Below are positions 30,598 to 39,648 of a DNA stretch of 64,000 nucleotides, piece by piece. The stretch lies in contig JAKACT010000007.1 in NCBI GenBank assembly GCA_021821195.1, positions 75,442-139,441 of the forward strand, given 5' to 3'. The position numbers and the translations under genes were made by a program. Within the stretch, counting starts at the first letter, position 1. Each line of letters begins with the position of its first letter. The notes beneath the pieces were generated by a model, which had not been told where the DNA came from, made no database searches, and saw only the letters and a list, made by a program, of their open reading frames with translations. Source of the stretch: Pseudomonadota bacterium (lineage in GTDB: Bacteria > Pseudomonadota > Gammaproteobacteria > Xanthomonadales > Xanthomonadaceae).

Positions 30598-31029
30598 ATG
30601 AAGCAGGTCCACGTCGTCGCCGGCGTGCTGCGCGATGCGCGTGGGCGGATCCTGCTGGCGCGCCGCACCGAAGGCCGCGACCTGGCCGGTCTGTGGGAGT
30701 TCCCCGGTGGCAAGGTCGAGCCGGGTGAACTACCCGAAGATGCGCTGGTGCGCGAACTCCATGAGGAACTGGGCATCGAGGCCACGGTGGGTGCACCAGT
30801 GGCCTGCGTGCCGCTGGAGACGCCCGGCAAGCACCTGCTGCTGGATGTGCGCGAGGTTGCCTTCAGCGGCCATCCGCGTGGCCTGGAAGGGCAGGCGCTG
30901 GCCTGGGTGCCGCTGCGCAAGTTGGGCGACTACCCAATGCCGCCAGCGGATGTACCGGTGGTGGCGGAGTTGCTGCGTCGGGCTCCGTCGCGACCGGCGG
31001 CGGGCACCGACAACGCTGCCCGGGAATAA
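30598..31029 (+). CDS. mutT: NUDIX hydrolase, MutT-like (8-oxo-dGTP diphosphatase)
   Basis: 143 residues, 21 bases after secA. The complete Nudix box reads GGKVEPGELPEDALVRELHEELGI, matching Gx5Ex7REUxEExGU. WEFPGGK and the length match MutT, which removes oxidised guanine nucleotides; linkage to secA is the usual MutT location. The last 15 residues (RAPSRPAAGTDNAARE) lie outside the fold. Confidence 0.88.
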   Translation: MKQVHVVAGVLRDARGRILLARRTEGRDLAGLWEFPGGKVEPGELPEDALVRELHEELGIEATVGAPVACVPLETPGKHLLLDVREVAFSGHPRGLEGQALAWVPLRKLGDYPMPPADVPVVAELLRRAPSRPAAGTDNAARE

Positions 31030-31045
31030 CGCTCCGCTAGGGCCG

Positions 31046-31663
31046 CTACGGTCGCGCTGCGGCAAGACCTCGGTACAGCCGGTCGAGTGCAGCCACCTGG
31101 CCGTCCAGCGCCTCCAGCGGCCCGTCGTTGACGATCACGTCGTCGGCAATCGCCAGCCGCTGCTGGCGGGTGGCCTGCGCTTCGATCATCGCCCTTGCCA
31201 GCGCCTCGTCGATGCCGTCGCGTCGCAGCAGGCGTGCGAGCTGCACGGCCTTGGGCACGTCGACCACCAGCACGCGGGTCAGCCAAGGATAGGCAGCGCG
31301 ACCGCCGCCTTCGGCCAGCAGCGGGATCGAGGCCACTGCGTAGGGGCCCGACGCAGCGCGACAGGTATCGGCTAGGGTTGCGCGCACCCGCGGATGGACG
31401 ATGGCTTCCAGCTGCTGGCGCGCCTCGGGGTCGGCGAACACCCGCCGCCGCATGGCGGCGCGATCCAGCAGGCCGTCCGGCCCCAGCACCTCGCTGCCGA
31501 ACGCCGCCACCACCTCGGCTAGCCCTTCGCTGCCGGCGGCCAGTGCATCACGCGCGGCGGCGTCGGCGTCGGCCACCACCACGCCCAGTGCCCGGAAGCA
31601 GGCTTCGACCGTGCTCTTGCCGGAGGCCACACCTCCAGTCAGGCCGATGACGTAATCGCTCAT
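31046..31663 (-). CDS. coaE: Dephospho-CoA kinase
   Basis: Final step of coenzyme A synthesis. 205 residues with P-loop GLTGGVASGKSTV at the N-terminus, ADADAAARD and a RxxRD-type region (RLLRRDGIDEALARAMIEAQ). The coaE-pilD-pilC order is common in proteobacteria. Converges with mutT. Confidence 0.95.
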   Translation of the reverse strand: MSDYVIGLTGGVASGKSTVEACFRALGVVVADADAAARDALAAGSEGLAEVVAAFGSEVLGPDGLLDRAAMRRRVFADPEARQQLEAIVHPRVRATLADTCRAASGPYAVASIPLLAEGGGRAAYPWLTRVLVVDVPKAVQLARLLRRDGIDEALARAMIEAQATRQQRLAIADDVIVNDGPLEALDGQVAALDRLYRGLAAARP

Positions 31664-31735
31664 GGGCGCATTATGTGGCTAGCGTGGCCAGGGCGGCGGA
31701 GGGCGATACGCACCCCGGCAGCGGTGTCCAGCGGT

Positions 31736-32599
31736 TTACGCCAGCCCAGCAAGGCGCATGTACGCGTCCACCATCTGTTGCCCCCACATGAAGCTGATCC
31801 AGCCGGCTACCGCCAGGTACGGGCCGAACGGGATCGGCGTGGCCTTGTCGCGGCCTTTCGCGGCGAGCCAGATCGAGCCGACCACCGCGCCCACCAGCGA
31901 GGACAGCAGGATGGTCGGCAGGATGCCGGATAGGCCCACCCACGCGCCCAGTGCGGCCAGCAGCTTGAAGTCGCCGTGGCCCATGCCTTCCTTGCCGGTC
32001 AGCTGCTTGAACACCCAATACACCGACCACAGGCTGAGGTAGCCGGCCATCGCGCCAAGCAGTGCGGGCTTGGCCGACATGTAAAGGTTGTCGCTGGCGG
32101 CAACCAAGCCCAACCACATCAGTGGCAGGGTCAGTTGGTCCGGCAGCAAGCGGGTGCGGAAATCGATGCCCGACAGCGCGATCAGGTAACTGGTCAGCAG
32201 CACCGCCCCGAAGCCTTTCCAGCCGAAGCCGAAGCGCCAGGCGCAGGCCAGGAACAACAGTGCCGTGACCAGTTCCACCAAGGGGTACTGGATTGAAATG
32301 GGCGCCTTGCAACCGCGGCACTTGCCGCCCTGCAGCACCCAGCTCAGCACCGGGATGTTCTCGTACCAAGACAGCGGTTTCTTGCACTTCGGGCAGTGCG
32401 AGCCTTCCACCACGATGCCCGGTGGCGGCGGATCGTAAAGATCCGGCTCCTCCAGGATCTCGCGGGCGTCGCGCTTCCACTGCCATTCCAGCCGCGGCGG
32501 CAGGCGCAGGATCACCACGTTGAGGAAACTGCCGACCAGCAGGCCCAGGCCGGCCGCGGCGGGATAGCCGAGGCCGGGGTGTGCGTCGAGGAATGCCAT
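31736..32599 (-). CDS. pilD: Type IV prepilin peptidase / N-methyltransferase
   Basis: Cleaves the leader of type IV prepilins after glycine and methylates the new N-terminal residue; substrates include the two pilins at 47.8-48.65 kb. 287 residues, about eight membrane segments, cytoplasmic zinc loop CPKCKKPLSWYENIPVLSW...CRGC, and both catalytic aspartate motifs, GIDFRTRLLPD and GMGHGDFKLLAALGAW. Confidence 0.96.
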   Translation of the reverse strand: MAFLDAHPGLGYPAAAGLGLLVGSFLNVVILRLPPRLEWQWKRDAREILEEPDLYDPPPPGIVVEGSHCPKCKKPLSWYENIPVLSWVLQGGKCRGCKAPISIQYPLVELVTALLFLACAWRFGFGWKGFGAVLLTSYLIALSGIDFRTRLLPDQLTLPLMWLGLVAASDNLYMSAKPALLGAMAGYLSLWSVYWVFKQLTGKEGMGHGDFKLLAALGAWVGLSGILPTILLSSLVGAVVGSIWLAAKGRDKATPIPFGPYLAVAGWISFMWGQQMVDAYMRLAGLA

Positions 32600-32617
32600 C
32601 TGGAAGCTGCGTCCTGC

Positions 32618-33886
32618 TTACATCACCGTCATGGCGATCTTGAAGATCGGCAGGTACATGGCCACCACGATCGAGCCAACCAGGCCGCCGATGATCACCA
32701 TCACCATCGGCTCGATCAGGCTGCTCAGCGCGTCGACGGTATTGCTGACTTCTTCCTCGTAGAACTCGGCCACCTTCAGCAGCATGGTGTCCAGCGCGCC
32801 GGCCTCTTCGCCGATCGCGGTCATCTGCACCACCATGTGCGGGAACAGGTTGACCTGCTTCATCGCCACGTTGACCGGATAGCCCACCGCCACGTCGTCC
32901 TTGATCTGCAGCGTCGCCTTCTGGTAGACCATGCTGCCGGTGGCGCCGGCGACGTTTTCCAGCGCCTCCACCAGCGGCACGCCGGCGCGGAAGGTCAGTG
33001 CAAGGGTGCGGGCGAAGCGGGCGATCGCGGATTCATGCAGCACCTTGCCGATCACCGGGATCTTCAGCATCAGCCGGTCGACGGTGTGCTGGAGCTTCGA
33101 GGAGCGCTTGTAGGTGTAGATGAAGAAGCCCAAGGCTGCGGCGAGGACGATGCCGACGGCCCAGAACCACTTCACCACGAAGTCGGAAATGCTGAACACC
33201 AGGTTGGTGAACGCAGGCAGGTCGGCACCAAAGCTGGAGAAGGTTTCCCGGAAAATCGGCACCACGTAGATCATCAGCACGGCGCTGATCAGGATCGCCA
33301 CCGCGATCACCATTGCCGGGTAGAACAGCGCCTTCTTGATCTTGCCCTTGATGGTCTCGATGTTTTCCTTGTAGGTGGCAATGGTCTCCAGCACCGTTTC
33401 CAGCACGCCGGAGGATTCGCCTGCGCGCACCAGGTTGCGGTACAGCTCGTCGAACTGCACCGGGAACTGGCTCATCGCCTCGTAGATGGAGGCGCCGCCC
33501 TCGATGTCGGTGCGCAGGCTACCGACCATCTTCTTCATGGCCGGGTTCTTGTTGCCGCCGCCAATGATCTCCAGCGCCTGCACGATGGGCACGCCGGATT
33601 TCATCATGGTGGCGATCTGGCGGCTGAATATCGCGATGTCGCGCGCCGAGATTTTCTTCGCCCCGCCGCCAAACAGCGGCTTCGGCTTGGCCTTGACCAC
33701 CGTCGGGGTAATGCCTTGCCGGCGCAGGTCCGCGCGCAGCAGGTTGGCGTTGCGCGCCATCTGCTCGCCCTTCATCACCTTGCCGCGCTTGTCGCGTCCT
33801 TCCCAGACGAACTCATCCAGCGCGGTCAAGCGGTGGGACTCGGCCTTTTGCCGGGTCTTGCCGATGGCAGCCTTGTTTGCGGACAT
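32618..33886 (-). CDS. pilC: Type IV pilus platform protein PilC
   Basis: Inner-membrane platform of the pilus machine. 422 residues with two GspF domains, each followed by hydrophobic segments; FSRQIATMMKSGVPIVQALEII and FARTLALTFRAGVPLVEALENV are the paired motifs. AAGGGG lies about six bases before the ATG. Between pilB (12-base gap) and pilD (19-base gap), so one transcript. Confidence 0.95.
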   Translation of the reverse strand: MSANKAAIGKTRQKAESHRLTALDEFVWEGRDKRGKVMKGEQMARNANLLRADLRRQGITPTVVKAKPKPLFGGGAKKISARDIAIFSRQIATMMKSGVPIVQALEIIGGGNKNPAMKKMVGSLRTDIEGGASIYEAMSQFPVQFDELYRNLVRAGESSGVLETVLETIATYKENIETIKGKIKKALFYPAMVIAVAILISAVLMIYVVPIFRETFSSFGADLPAFTNLVFSISDFVVKWFWAVGIVLAAALGFFIYTYKRSSKLQHTVDRLMLKIPVIGKVLHESAIARFARTLALTFRAGVPLVEALENVAGATGSMVYQKATLQIKDDVAVGYPVNVAMKQVNLFPHMVVQMTAIGEEAGALDTMLLKVAEFYEEEVSNTVDALSSLIEPMVMVIIGGLVGSIVVAMYLPIFKIAMTVM

Positions 33887-33897
33887 GGCGTTCCCCT

Positions 33898-35622
33898 TCA
33901 GTCCTTGGTGACGCGGTTGATCTCGATGAGGCTGGTGATCCCCTGTTTCACCTTGTCTAGCGCGGAGCGCCGCAGGTCGCGGACGCCGCTGCGCAGGGAC
34001 GCCTCGGTCAGCTGCTGGACATTACCACCAGCCAGCACGATCTGCTGGATTTCCTCGGTCATCGGCATCACCTGGTAGATGCCGGCGCGGCCCTTGTAGC
34101 CGCCGGTGCACTCGTCGCAGCCCACCGCCTCGTACACGGTGATGCCGGCGTGGACCTCGTCGGCGGTGAAGCCTTCGGCCAGCAGCGCGTGCTCGGGCAG
34201 GTGCACCGCGCGCTTGCAGTCGTGCAGGCGGCGCACCAGCCGCTGGGCGATGACCAGGTTCACCGAACTGGTGATGTTGTACGGCGCGATGCCCATGTTC
34301 ATCAGGCGGGCGATGGTCTGCGGGGCGTCGTTGGTGTGCAGGGTGGACAGCACCATGTGGCCGGTCTGCGCGGCCTTGATCGCGATCTCCGCGGTTTCCA
34401 GGTCGCGGATTTCGCCGACCATGATCACGTCCGGGTCCTGTCGCAGGAAGCTGCGCAGGGCGGCGGCGAAGGTCATGCCGCGCTTGGCATTCTGCTGCAC
34501 CTGGTTGACGCCGGGCAGGCGGATTTCCACCGGGTCTTCCACCGTGCTGATGTTGCGGGTTTCGTCGTTGAGGATGCCCAGCGCGGTATACAGGCTCACG
34601 GTCTTGCCGGAGCCGGTGGGGCCGGTGACCAACACCATGCCGTAGGGCTTGTGGATGTTGTCCAGGAACAGCTTCTGCTGGTCCGGCTCGTAACCCAGCT
34701 TCTCGATGCCCATCTTGGCGGCGCTGCCGTCCAGGATGCGCAGCACGATCTTTTCGCCGAACAGGGTGGGCAGGGTGCTGACGCGGAAATCGATCTGCTT
34801 GGTCTTGCTGAGGCTGAGCTTGATGCGGCCATCCTGTGGAACGCGCTTCTCCGCGATATCCAGCTGCGACATCACCTTCAGGCGCGCGGCGATGCGCGCA
34901 TGCAGCTTCACCGGCACCTTCTTGAAGGTCTTCAGGATGCCGTCGATGCGGAAGCGCACCCGGTAGTCCGTCTCGTACGGTTCGAAGTGGATGTCCGAGG
35001 CGCCGCGGCGGATTGCATCCACCAGCGCCTTGTTGACGAACTTCACGACCGGGGTGTCCTCGCCCTTGGCGTCCACGCCGGTGTCATTGCCCAGGTCGTC
35101 GTCGCCGCCGCTGACTTCCAGGCCGTCCAGGCCATCGGAATCGGCCAGGTCGTCGGCCATCGCGTCGGCCGCCTCCAGCCATTGGTCCAGGCAGCGCTTG
35201 ATCCGGTCGGCGTCCACCAGGATCGGTTCCACCGTCAAGTTGGTCTGGAACTTGATGTCATCCAGCGCGCGGTTGTTGGTGGGGTCGGAAGTGCCCACGA
35301 ACAGCCGGTTGCCGCGTTTGAACAGCGGCAGGACCTGGTGCTTGCGCAGCAGTTCTTCCTTGACCAGGGCGATCGCGGACTGGACCGGATCGATGGCCAG
35401 TGCGTCCACCAGCGGCATGCCGAACTCGATGGAATTAGCGGCTGCCAGCGCCCCCGGCGAGACCAAGCGACGGTCGGCCAGGTAGGACGCCATCGGCATT
35501 TTCTCGGCGGTGGCGCCGTCCATCGCCTTGCGCGCGACGGCTTCCTCCAGGGCGCCGTCCAGCACCAGGCGCCGGGCGATGCCGGTGATTCCCATCAGGT
35601 TGGCGGTGGGGGCGGTGCTCAT
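33898..35622 (-). CDS. pilB: Type IV pilus assembly ATPase PilB
   Basis: Hexameric motor for pilus extension. 574 residues from ATG 35622 (MSTAPTANLMGITGIARRLV); ATG 35640 is an alternative. N-terminal MshEN-like domain, then Walker A GPTGSGKTVSLY, Asp box, Walker B VGEIRDLETAEIA and His box TGHMVLSTLHTND. The zinc region has CDECTGGYKGRAGIY, but the first pair usually written CxxC reads LHDCKR here, leaving three cysteines; the family's usual tetracysteine site may be altered. Confidence 0.95.
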   Translation of the reverse strand: MSTAPTANLMGITGIARRLVLDGALEEAVARKAMDGATAEKMPMASYLADRRLVSPGALAAANSIEFGMPLVDALAIDPVQSAIALVKEELLRKHQVLPLFKRGNRLFVGTSDPTNNRALDDIKFQTNLTVEPILVDADRIKRCLDQWLEAADAMADDLADSDGLDGLEVSGGDDDLGNDTGVDAKGEDTPVVKFVNKALVDAIRRGASDIHFEPYETDYRVRFRIDGILKTFKKVPVKLHARIAARLKVMSQLDIAEKRVPQDGRIKLSLSKTKQIDFRVSTLPTLFGEKIVLRILDGSAAKMGIEKLGYEPDQQKLFLDNIHKPYGMVLVTGPTGSGKTVSLYTALGILNDETRNISTVEDPVEIRLPGVNQVQQNAKRGMTFAAALRSFLRQDPDVIMVGEIRDLETAEIAIKAAQTGHMVLSTLHTNDAPQTIARLMNMGIAPYNITSSVNLVIAQRLVRRLHDCKRAVHLPEHALLAEGFTADEVHAGITVYEAVGCDECTGGYKGRAGIYQVMPMTEEIQQIVLAGGNVQQLTEASLRSGVRDLRRSALDKVKQGITSLIEINRVTKD

Positions 35623-35728
35623 CGGTCGGGGGATCTCCACGGGAACGGTGCGACTTTAGCGTATACGCAAAACAAGGCCCAACGCGGCACCCAGCCGGCG
35701 TCTTGCGCAGCCGCAAATGCGCGGGGTA

Positions 35729-36907
35729 TCAGCTCGTGTCCGCGCTGCTCACCGCCGCCTGCAGGTTGCGCCAGCCGATCACGCGCACGCCGCTGCGCTC
35801 ATAGGCGTCTTCGCCGCCGTACACCAGCCACGGCGGCAGGGCTTCCGCACCGGCAAAACGCGCGGCCTTCTGCCCGGCGCGGATGTAGTCAGGCGTCACA
35901 GTGGCGCCGGACTTGATTTCCACCGGCTGCAGTCGGCCACTGGTTTCGAACAGCAGGTCTGCTTCCAGCCCATTGTTGTCGCGCCAGAAATACAGATCCG
36001 GTGGCAGGCCCTGATTCAGGCGGGCCTTGATGAATTCCCCCACCACCAGCGTTTCAAACAGCGCGCCGCGGAGCGGGTGCAGGCCCAGCGTGGCCGCATC
36101 GCGGATACCCAGCAGCCAGCATGCAAGGCCGGTATCGACGAAATGCAGCTTGGGCGATTTCACCAGCCGCTTGCCGAAGTTGCGGTGGTAGGGTGGCAGC
36201 AGGAACACGATGCCACTGGCTTCCAGCACCGACAGCCAAGCGCGCGCGGTGTGGTTGGAGATGCCAGTCTCGCCCGCCAGCGCGCTGATGTTGAGCAGCT
36301 GCCCGGTGCGCGCGGCGCACAGGCGCAGGAAACGCTGGAACGCGGAGAGATCCTGCACGTTGAGCACCTGCCGCACGTCGCGCTCCACATAGGTCGCGAC
36401 ATACGAGGCAAACCAGTCCGCAGGACGCAACGGCTGCGCATGCAGCGCGGGATACATGCCCAGCAGGAGCAGCGCATCCAGGGGGCGCTGGGCCGTCTGC
36501 GCAGCCGGCAATTCCGCCAGCGACAGCGGCAGCAGCCGGGTCATGCCCACCCGACCAGCCAGCGATTGGGTGACGCCGGACAACAGCCCGAACTGCTGGG
36601 AGCCGGTCAGCACGAACCGCCCCGGCACCCGATCCGCGTCCACCATGCCCTGCAGATACGAGAACAGATCCGGCCAGCGTTGCGCCTCATCGAACACCGC
36701 CCCGTGCGCGAAGCGCGCCAGGAAGCCGCGCGGGTCCTCGCTGGCGAAAGCACGCTCCTGCGGGTCTTCCAGGCTGACGTACGGCTTGTCGGCAAACAGC
36801 CGCCGCGCCAGCGTGGTCTTGCCTGACTGGCGCGGCCCGGTCATGGCCACCACCGGGAAGCCTTGGGCCAGGCGCTGCAGGGTTGGGGTCAGGGCACGGG
36901 GGAGCAT
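35729..36907 (-). CDS. ATPase with DUF4143 domain
   Basis: 392 residues. An N-terminal AAA domain with Walker A GPRQSGKTTLARRLF and Walker B GAVFDEAQRWPDLF, then the DUF4143 region. The C-terminus has DNNGLEADLLFE followed by PVEIKSG, an E-D-ExK arrangement like PD-(D/E)xK nucleases. This family is common and often horizontally moved; function is unknown, with links to mobile elements and defence suggested. ATG 36934 is an alternative start. No sign of a role in pili despite being beside pilB. Confidence 0.82.
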   Translation of the reverse strand: MLPRALTPTLQRLAQGFPVVAMTGPRQSGKTTLARRLFADKPYVSLEDPQERAFASEDPRGFLARFAHGAVFDEAQRWPDLFSYLQGMVDADRVPGRFVLTGSQQFGLLSGVTQSLAGRVGMTRLLPLSLAELPAAQTAQRPLDALLLLGMYPALHAQPLRPADWFASYVATYVERDVRQVLNVQDLSAFQRFLRLCAARTGQLLNISALAGETGISNHTARAWLSVLEASGIVFLLPPYHRNFGKRLVKSPKLHFVDTGLACWLLGIRDAATLGLHPLRGALFETLVVGEFIKARLNQGLPPDLYFWRDNNGLEADLLFETSGRLQPVEIKSGATVTPDYIRAGQKAARFAGAEALPPWLVYGGEDAYERSGVRVIGWRNLQAAVSSADTS

Positions 36908-36964
36908 ACTGAGATCATACAATACAAAGAACAAATCTCCGAAATGTATGAGTTTGTCGACAAC

Positions 36965-37099
36965 GGGGTCAGGTTCAGTTTCATCAGGCGGCCGAAACCG
37001 TACTGGCCGATGGGGCCTGATATTCGCGAACGGGGGGACATATCCGTTGTTGGTATCGGACTTCTGCCGCTTGGCGGCTCAGGAAGTGAACCTGATCCC
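36965..37099. repeat. Imperfect inverted repeat of REP-like type
   Basis: GGGGTCAGGTTCAG (36965-36978) faces GTGAACCTGATCCC (37086-37099), and shortly after CCTGACCCGTT again matches AACGGGGTCAGG. The core GGGGTCAG is shared with the palindrome inside thiL. The arms are about 107 bases apart with an AT/GC-mixed spacer holding no gene. It lies between the DUF4143 gene and hipB. Confidence 0.5.
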
Positions 37100-37187
37100 G
37101 CTCCTGACCCGTTCCAAATATGTCTTGCTTCAAGGACACATTTTGATGTATCAGGTAAATTGTCTCGATTAAAGGACGGACTCGGTC

Positions 37188-37454
37188 ATGCATTTTCCGA
37201 TTCGCACGCTGCTGGATCTGGGAGAGGCCGTGCGCGGTGCGCGATGCGAACAGGGCTTGAAGGCAACCCTGGTCGCGGCGCAGTCCGGACGCAGCCGGGA
37301 TCTGCTGCATCGACTGGAAACGGGGCGGGATGTCACCACCGGCGCGTTGCTCGATGTGCTGCGCAGCATGGGGTACACCCTGCGCCTGGAGCCGTTGGGT
37401 TTGCCCACGCTGGAAGAAGTCCGCCAACGCTTCGCCGAAGACGATGACGACTGA
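37188..37454 (+). CDS. hipB: HipB-like XRE-family antitoxin
   Basis: 88 residues with a helix-turn-helix (LGEAVRGARCEQGLKATLVAAQSGRSRDLLHRLETGRD) and an acidic tail ending EDDDD, as in antitoxins that bind and neutralise HipA and repress the operon. GGACGGA about eight bases upstream of ATG is a good ribosome site. Overlaps hipA by 11 bases. The leader sequence TTGATG...GATTAA at 37143-37171 could be its promoter. Confidence 0.82.
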   Translation: MHFPIRTLLDLGEAVRGARCEQGLKATLVAAQSGRSRDLLHRLETGRDVTTGALLDVLRSMGYTLRLEPLGLPTLEEVRQRFAEDDDD

Positions 37455-38673
37455 CAGGGACATGGACGAGCGCATCAAGCTGCTGCAAGTGAATGTGGCA
37501 GGCCGTCTCTCTGGGCAGTTGCTGCAGCAGTCCGGCTTCGAATACCGCTATCTGCAGGCGGATCCGGCCCAGCCTGTGGTGGGGTTGCTGATGCCACCCG
37601 CGCGGCTTACCTGGCGCGACGGCGCGCTGTTCCCGGTGATGGATCAGAATCTCCCGGAAGGCGATCTGTTCAACCGCCTGCGCCAGCAATTCCCCAAGCA
37701 GGCGATGACTGCCATGCGCCTGATTGCGCAAATCGGCGACAACGGCATCGGCCGGCTGGGCTACCGCGTGCCCGGCGGCGCGGCACCGGCGGCGGGTGTG
37801 CCGATCGCCCGGCAAACCCTGCTGCGCATGCCGTTCACGGTGCAGGTGTTCGACGAACTGGTGGGTGCCTACCTTGCCACCGGTATTGGCGTGGCCGGCA
37901 TGCAGCCCAAGATCATGGTGCCCGACCGCGCCACCATCCCCATCCCCAATCTGATCGTGAAAACCGCCGGCGCAGGCTATCCCGGCCTGACCGCCAACGA
38001 ATATCTGTGCATGACGGCGGCCGCGCGTGCCGGCATCGACGCGGCCAAGGTGGAACTGAGCGACGACGGGCAACTCCTGCTGGTGGAGCGCTTCGATCTC
38101 GACGCCGATGGCCAGCGCCTCGGCTTCGAAGACGTGGCGTCGCTGATGGGGTTGCGCGTGCGCGATACGTTGTCCGAACGCAAATACCACGGCAGCTACG
38201 AGCGCATCGCCGAGCTGCTGGGCATGATCACCGGCAATCGTCGCGACCTGCAGCGCTTCTACGAACAACTGGCGTTTTCAATCATGGTGGGCAATGGCGA
38301 TGCCCATCTGAAAAACTTCGGCGTGCTCTATCGTGGCGTGGCCGACGACATCCGCCTTGCCCCCATGTTCGACGTCGTCACTACGCGCATCTACCGCTAC
38401 CAGCGCTCCCCCGGCGGCCCCGAACTGGAAGACCACAGCATGGCCCTGCGGCTGTGGTCGGGGAAAGCACGCCGTTCCAAGGCCTATCCCCTGCCGGAAG
38501 AACTGCGCCGTTTCGGCCGCGACGTCTGCGGCGTGCGCGATCCGCAGGCACCGTTGGACAGGATTGCCGCAGCCATGGCCGATACCCTGCACGCCGCCGA
38601 TCCACGCATTCCCGCCGGCCTGCTGGCGCGGCTGCGTCCGGTGTGGGAGAACGGAATCCGGTATGGGCAGTGA
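37444..38673 (+). CDS. hipA: HipA-family serine/threonine kinase toxin
   Basis: 409 residues. HipA kinases inactivate targets such as glutamyl-tRNA synthetase and can induce dormancy. The HipA N-terminal subdomain is followed by VAGMQPKIMV (nucleotide-binding loop), LLVERFDLDADGQR, and the catalytic loop GNGDAHLKNFGVL with downstream DVV, so the kinase looks complete. ATG 37462 is an alternative start that would remove the overlap with hipB. Confidence 0.88.
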   Translation: MTTDRDMDERIKLLQVNVAGRLSGQLLQQSGFEYRYLQADPAQPVVGLLMPPARLTWRDGALFPVMDQNLPEGDLFNRLRQQFPKQAMTAMRLIAQIGDNGIGRLGYRVPGGAAPAAGVPIARQTLLRMPFTVQVFDELVGAYLATGIGVAGMQPKIMVPDRATIPIPNLIVKTAGAGYPGLTANEYLCMTAAARAGIDAAKVELSDDGQLLLVERFDLDADGQRLGFEDVASLMGLRVRDTLSERKYHGSYERIAELLGMITGNRRDLQRFYEQLAFSIMVGNGDAHLKNFGVLYRGVADDIRLAPMFDVVTTRIYRYQRSPGGPELEDHSMALRLWSGKARRSKAYPLPEELRRFGRDVCGVRDPQAPLDRIAAAMADTLHAADPRIPAGLLARLRPVWENGIRYGQ

Positions 38674-38732
38674 GAACCGCAGTCCGCCGCAGCCCGGCCC
38701 GATCCCGCAATCGTTCGCGCTAATCTAGCGTC

Positions 38733-39596
38733 ATGGGGAACCCGACGCTCAGCATCATCCTGCCAGCCAAAAACGAGTCCGAAGGCCTGCGCGGCACCTT
38801 GCCGGCGCTGCGGGTGGCTTATCCGGACGCGGAGATCATCGTCGTCGACGACGGCTCCACCGACGACACCGAGCGCGTCGCCCGCGAGGCAGGCGCCAGC
38901 GTGTTGTCCTCGCCCTATTCCATGGGCAACGGCGCCGCCATCAAGCGCGGTGCGCGTGCAGCAAGGGGCGAAATCCTGGTGTTCATGGATGCGGACGGCC
39001 AGCACGGCGCGGGCCACGTCCGCGCGCTGCTGGACAAGCTGGGTGAAGGCTACGACATGGTGGTGGGCGCCCGCGACCGCAGCGGCCAGGCCAACCTGCA
39101 CCGCGGCCTCGCAAATGGCTTCTACAACCGCCTGGCCAGCTGGATGACCGGCCACCGCATCGCGGACCTGACCTCCGGCTTCCGCGCCGTGCGCGCCGAC
39201 AAGTTCAGGGAGTTCCTGCACCTGCTGCCCAACGGCTTCAGCTACCCCACCACCAGCACCATGGCGTTCTTCCGCAGCGCCTACCCGGTGGCCTACGTGC
39301 CCATCCCGGTGGCCAGGCGGGTGGGCAACGGCAGCCACATCCGCCCGTTCAAGGACGGCGTGCGCTTCCTGCTGATCATCTTCAAGATCGCCAGCCTGTA
39401 CTCGCCGTTGAAGCTGTTCGCGCCGACGGCGGTAGTGTTCTTTCTTGCCGGCGCAGGGTGGTACGGATATACCTTCGCCACCCGGCACCAATTCACCAAT
39501 ATGAGCATGCTGTTGTTCAGCGCTGCAGTTATTATTTTCTTGATTGGACTGATTTCCGAGCAAATTACGAGTCTTTTGTATCGCACGGTGGAATGA
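38733..39596 (+). CDS. Polyprenyl-phosphate glycosyltransferase (DPM1/GtrB-type GT2)
   Basis: 287 residues. A GT2 catalytic domain (SIILPAKNESEGLRGTLPAL, EIIVVDDGSTDDT, FMDADGQH with DxD, GARDRSGQANLHRG, DLTSGFRAVR) is followed by two membrane segments near the C-terminus (LFAPTAVVFFLAGAGWYGY and MLLFSAAVIIFLIGLIS). Such enzymes attach one sugar to undecaprenyl or dolichyl phosphate, giving a donor for GT-C enzymes on the periplasmic side. Two GT-C proteins are encoded in the same block, which is why I think this enzyme feeds them. The 5' part is GC-rich like the host; A and T increase sharply toward its end. Confidence 0.82.
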   Translation: MGNPTLSIILPAKNESEGLRGTLPALRVAYPDAEIIVVDDGSTDDTERVAREAGASVLSSPYSMGNGAAIKRGARAARGEILVFMDADGQHGAGHVRALLDKLGEGYDMVVGARDRSGQANLHRGLANGFYNRLASWMTGHRIADLTSGFRAVRADKFREFLHLLPNGFSYPTTSTMAFFRSAYPVAYVPIPVARRVGNGSHIRPFKDGVRFLLIIFKIASLYSPLKLFAPTAVVFFLAGAGWYGYTFATRHQFTNMSMLLFSAAVIIFLIGLISEQITSLLYRTVE

Positions 39597-39648
39597 GCAG
39601 TGAGCTTGATAACCACACCAGAATTTTGGATCGTTTGGTGAAGCGATA

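Noticed and set aside
27757-30612. 951-codon minus-strand frame opposite secA
   Set aside because: Shadow of secA; composition (L, V, H, Q, D repeats) is the antisense pattern and there is no homology I recognise.
36456-37172. Plus-strand frame of 238 codons over the DUF4143 gene start
   Set aside because: Mostly antisense to the ATPase and crosses the REP-like repeat; Ser/Arg-rich shadow translation.
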